Assembly: GCF_000964225.1 (NCBI RefSeq) | Contig: NZ_BAMZ01000022.1 | Location: 1 to 64,000, forward strand | Direction: 5' to 3' | Source of the DNA: Acetobacter syzygii | Lineage (GTDB): Bacteria > Pseudomonadota > Alphaproteobacteria > Acetobacterales > Acetobacteraceae | Length of the DNA: 64,000 nt | The notes under the pieces: generated by a model | Told to the model about the DNA's origin: nothing | Seen by the model: only the letters and a program-made list of their open reading frames with translations | Databases searched by the model: none | Shown: positions 63,171 through 64,000 of the stretch, piece after piece | Numbering within the stretch: the first letter of the stretch is position 1 | How the letters are laid out: each line of letters opens with the position of its first letter | Position numbers and translations under genes: made by a program

Positions 63171-64000
63171 TTACCGTGGCATCCATGGCTGCCTGCACGC
63201 TTCCAGCCCCAGAATGCGCCGGGCCTTCCCGTTTGTGGCGCCACTCAGGCGGGTCTGGTAGTAAACACTCTCCACCCCTGCCTGCTCCAAGGCGACCTGC
63301 ACCGCCACGGAAGGCGGAGCGGGTGCGCCAACCCACCGGGCGTAAGCGGGCAACCATACACGCAACGCCACAGGCTGGTCATCCACCACGTTGTACACAC
63401 CGCCCGGCGCAGCAAGGGCGGATACAGTCGCCCTTGCTGCATCGTCCACGTGAATAAAGGAAAACACGCCTTCCCCGCCCCCGATCAGGGGCATGGTCCG
63501 TTGCCGCATCAGGTCTGTAAAAGCTCCATCGGGCCAGTACCATGTGCGCGGCCCATAAAAAAATCCGTAACGGAGTACCGTGGCCTGTATGGTGGGTGTG
63601 CCCATAACCCGTTTTTCCAACGCGGCGTACATCCGCGCACTCTCCCCAATATGGCCCGGTGCGGCTATGGCAAGCGGAGCCTCCTCCCCTGCCAACCCCC
63701 CGTTGCCGTTCAGGTAAAAGCCACATGACTGCTGAATGTAGCGCCCCACGCCACACGCTACTGCCGCATCAAACAGATGACCGCCCCCCTGCAGGCGCAA
63801 TACCCGGTCGGCGGGCAAACGCTGTGGCAGGTCTAATGGACTGGCGGGGAGCGATGTCAACTGGTCCACCACACAATCAGGGCGCAGTTGAGCCATCATG
63901 GCAAAAACGCCAGTTCGGTCCAACGCATTCCCCTGCACCGGGGTAGCACCAAGGTTTTTTATACTCTTCAGACTTTGCGCCCGCTGCGCCATACCCCAGA
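63171..64000 (-). CDS. NAD(P)-dependent epimerase/dehydratase, 5' end outside window
   Basis: The reading frame enters from beyond the right edge and ends at 63171; about 276 residues are visible. It is an extended short-chain dehydrogenase: the cofactor-binding GxxGxxG head is missing because of the window edge, but GDALD-like GNALDRTGVFAMM, YIQQSCGFYLNGNG, VLRYGFFYGPRTWY and FSFIHVDDAARATVSAL follow the atypical SDR5/NAD-epimerase pattern. The usual Tyr-x3-Lys is not obvious; SARMYAALEKRVM (Y...K) may supply it. Substrate unknown. Confidence 0.8.
   Translation of the reverse strand, partial: WGMAQRAQSLKSIKNLGATPVQGNALDRTGVFAMMAQLRPDCVVDQLTSLPASPLDLPQRLPADRVLRLQGGGHLFDAAVACGVGRYIQQSCGFYLNGNGGLAGEEAPLAIAAPGHIGESARMYAALEKRVMGTPTIQATVLRYGFFYGPRTWYWPDGAFTDLMRQRTMPLIGGGEGVFSFIHVDDAARATVSALAAPGGVYNVVDDQPVALRVWLPAYARWVGAPAPPSVAVQVALEQAGVESVYYQTRLSGATNGKARRILGLEACRQPWMPR

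Noticed and set aside
1-64000. tRNA, rRNA, insertion sequences, prophage or CRISPR
   Set aside because: I found no T-loop signatures, transposase or phage genes, long terminal repeats or regularly spaced repeats by reading; a tRNAscan or repeat search could still find something short.

Overview
The window reads as chromosomal DNA of an acetic acid bacterium (Acetobacteraceae, most like Acetobacter). The evidence is a hopanoid gene block (hpnM, hpnI, hpnJ, hpnK), an OprB-type sugar porin, a 2-hydroxyacid oxidation cluster next to an acetolactate/acetoin pair, acetyl-CoA synthetase beside the 2-methylcitrate cycle, an alphaproteobacterial EipB-like envelope protein, and high GC coding with AT-rich gaps. 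Genus is inferred from gene content only. I see no rRNA, tRNA, CRISPR array, insertion sequence or prophage.

Layout. 1-4.6 kb: tail of an unknown gene, then hpnM-hpnI-hpnJ-hpnK for trafficking and cyclitol-ether head-group synthesis of hopanoids. 5-9 kb: OprB porin, a small protein co-translated with dcd, and murA. 9-17.7 kb (minus): a seven-gene run glcD-glcE-glcF, a benzoylformate-decarboxylase-like ThDP enzyme, lutA-lutB-lutC. 17.8-21.5 kb: alsD-alsS (acetoin) with a divergent LysR regulator. 21.5-23.9 kb: Lrp/AsnC regulator divergent from an amino-acid permease. 23.9-30.2 kb (minus): RcnB-like Gly-rich protein, then housekeeping genes rlmH, rsfS, nadD, proA, ychF, pth, rplY. 30.4-34.3 kb: low-specificity threonine aldolase, aspS, EipB-like protein. 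34.3-39.1 kb (minus): two hypotheticals, M29 aminopeptidase, DUF1643 protein, sugar O-acetyltransferase. 39.4-48.2 kb: MFS carboxylate-type transporter, then prpD-prpC-prpB-acs with a divergent PrpR/RamB-type regulator. 48.2-55.2 kb: a candidate Fur-controlled small RNA, yfdX-like gene, fecI-fecR, a TonB-dependent receptor and a co-translated histidine acid phosphatase (phytase-like). 55.2-59 kb: small membrane protein, YceI, a globin-coupled diguanylate cyclase and a compact HD-GYP phosphodiesterase. 59-60.5 kb: ferric-chelate reductase and PadR regulator resembling NfeF/NfeR. 60.5-62 kb: fluoride riboswitch, universal-stress protein, crcB. 62-64 kb: LysR regulator and a truncated NAD-dependent epimerase.

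Themes. Carbon flow: lactate/glycolate-type acids, acetoin, acetate and propionate are all handled here, which fits life in fermenting plant material. Iron: FecIR-TonB receptor-phosphatase, the NfeF/NfeR pair and the candidate Fur-regulated RNA form a scattered iron-handling set. Envelope: hopanoids, MurA, OprB, EipB and YceI.

Most interesting items: (1) an approximately 195-nt minus-strand transcript between yfdX and the prp regulator, with a Fur-like box over its promoter, an intrinsic terminator, a possible long pseudoknot and an anti-Shine-Dalgarno stretch; (2) a fluoride riboswitch carrying an inserted perfect hairpin; (3) a phytase-like phosphatase translationally coupled to a FecIR-linked TonB receptor; (4) rsfS apparently starting at ATA and the adjacent nadD carrying Trp in place of the Gly of its HxGH motif.
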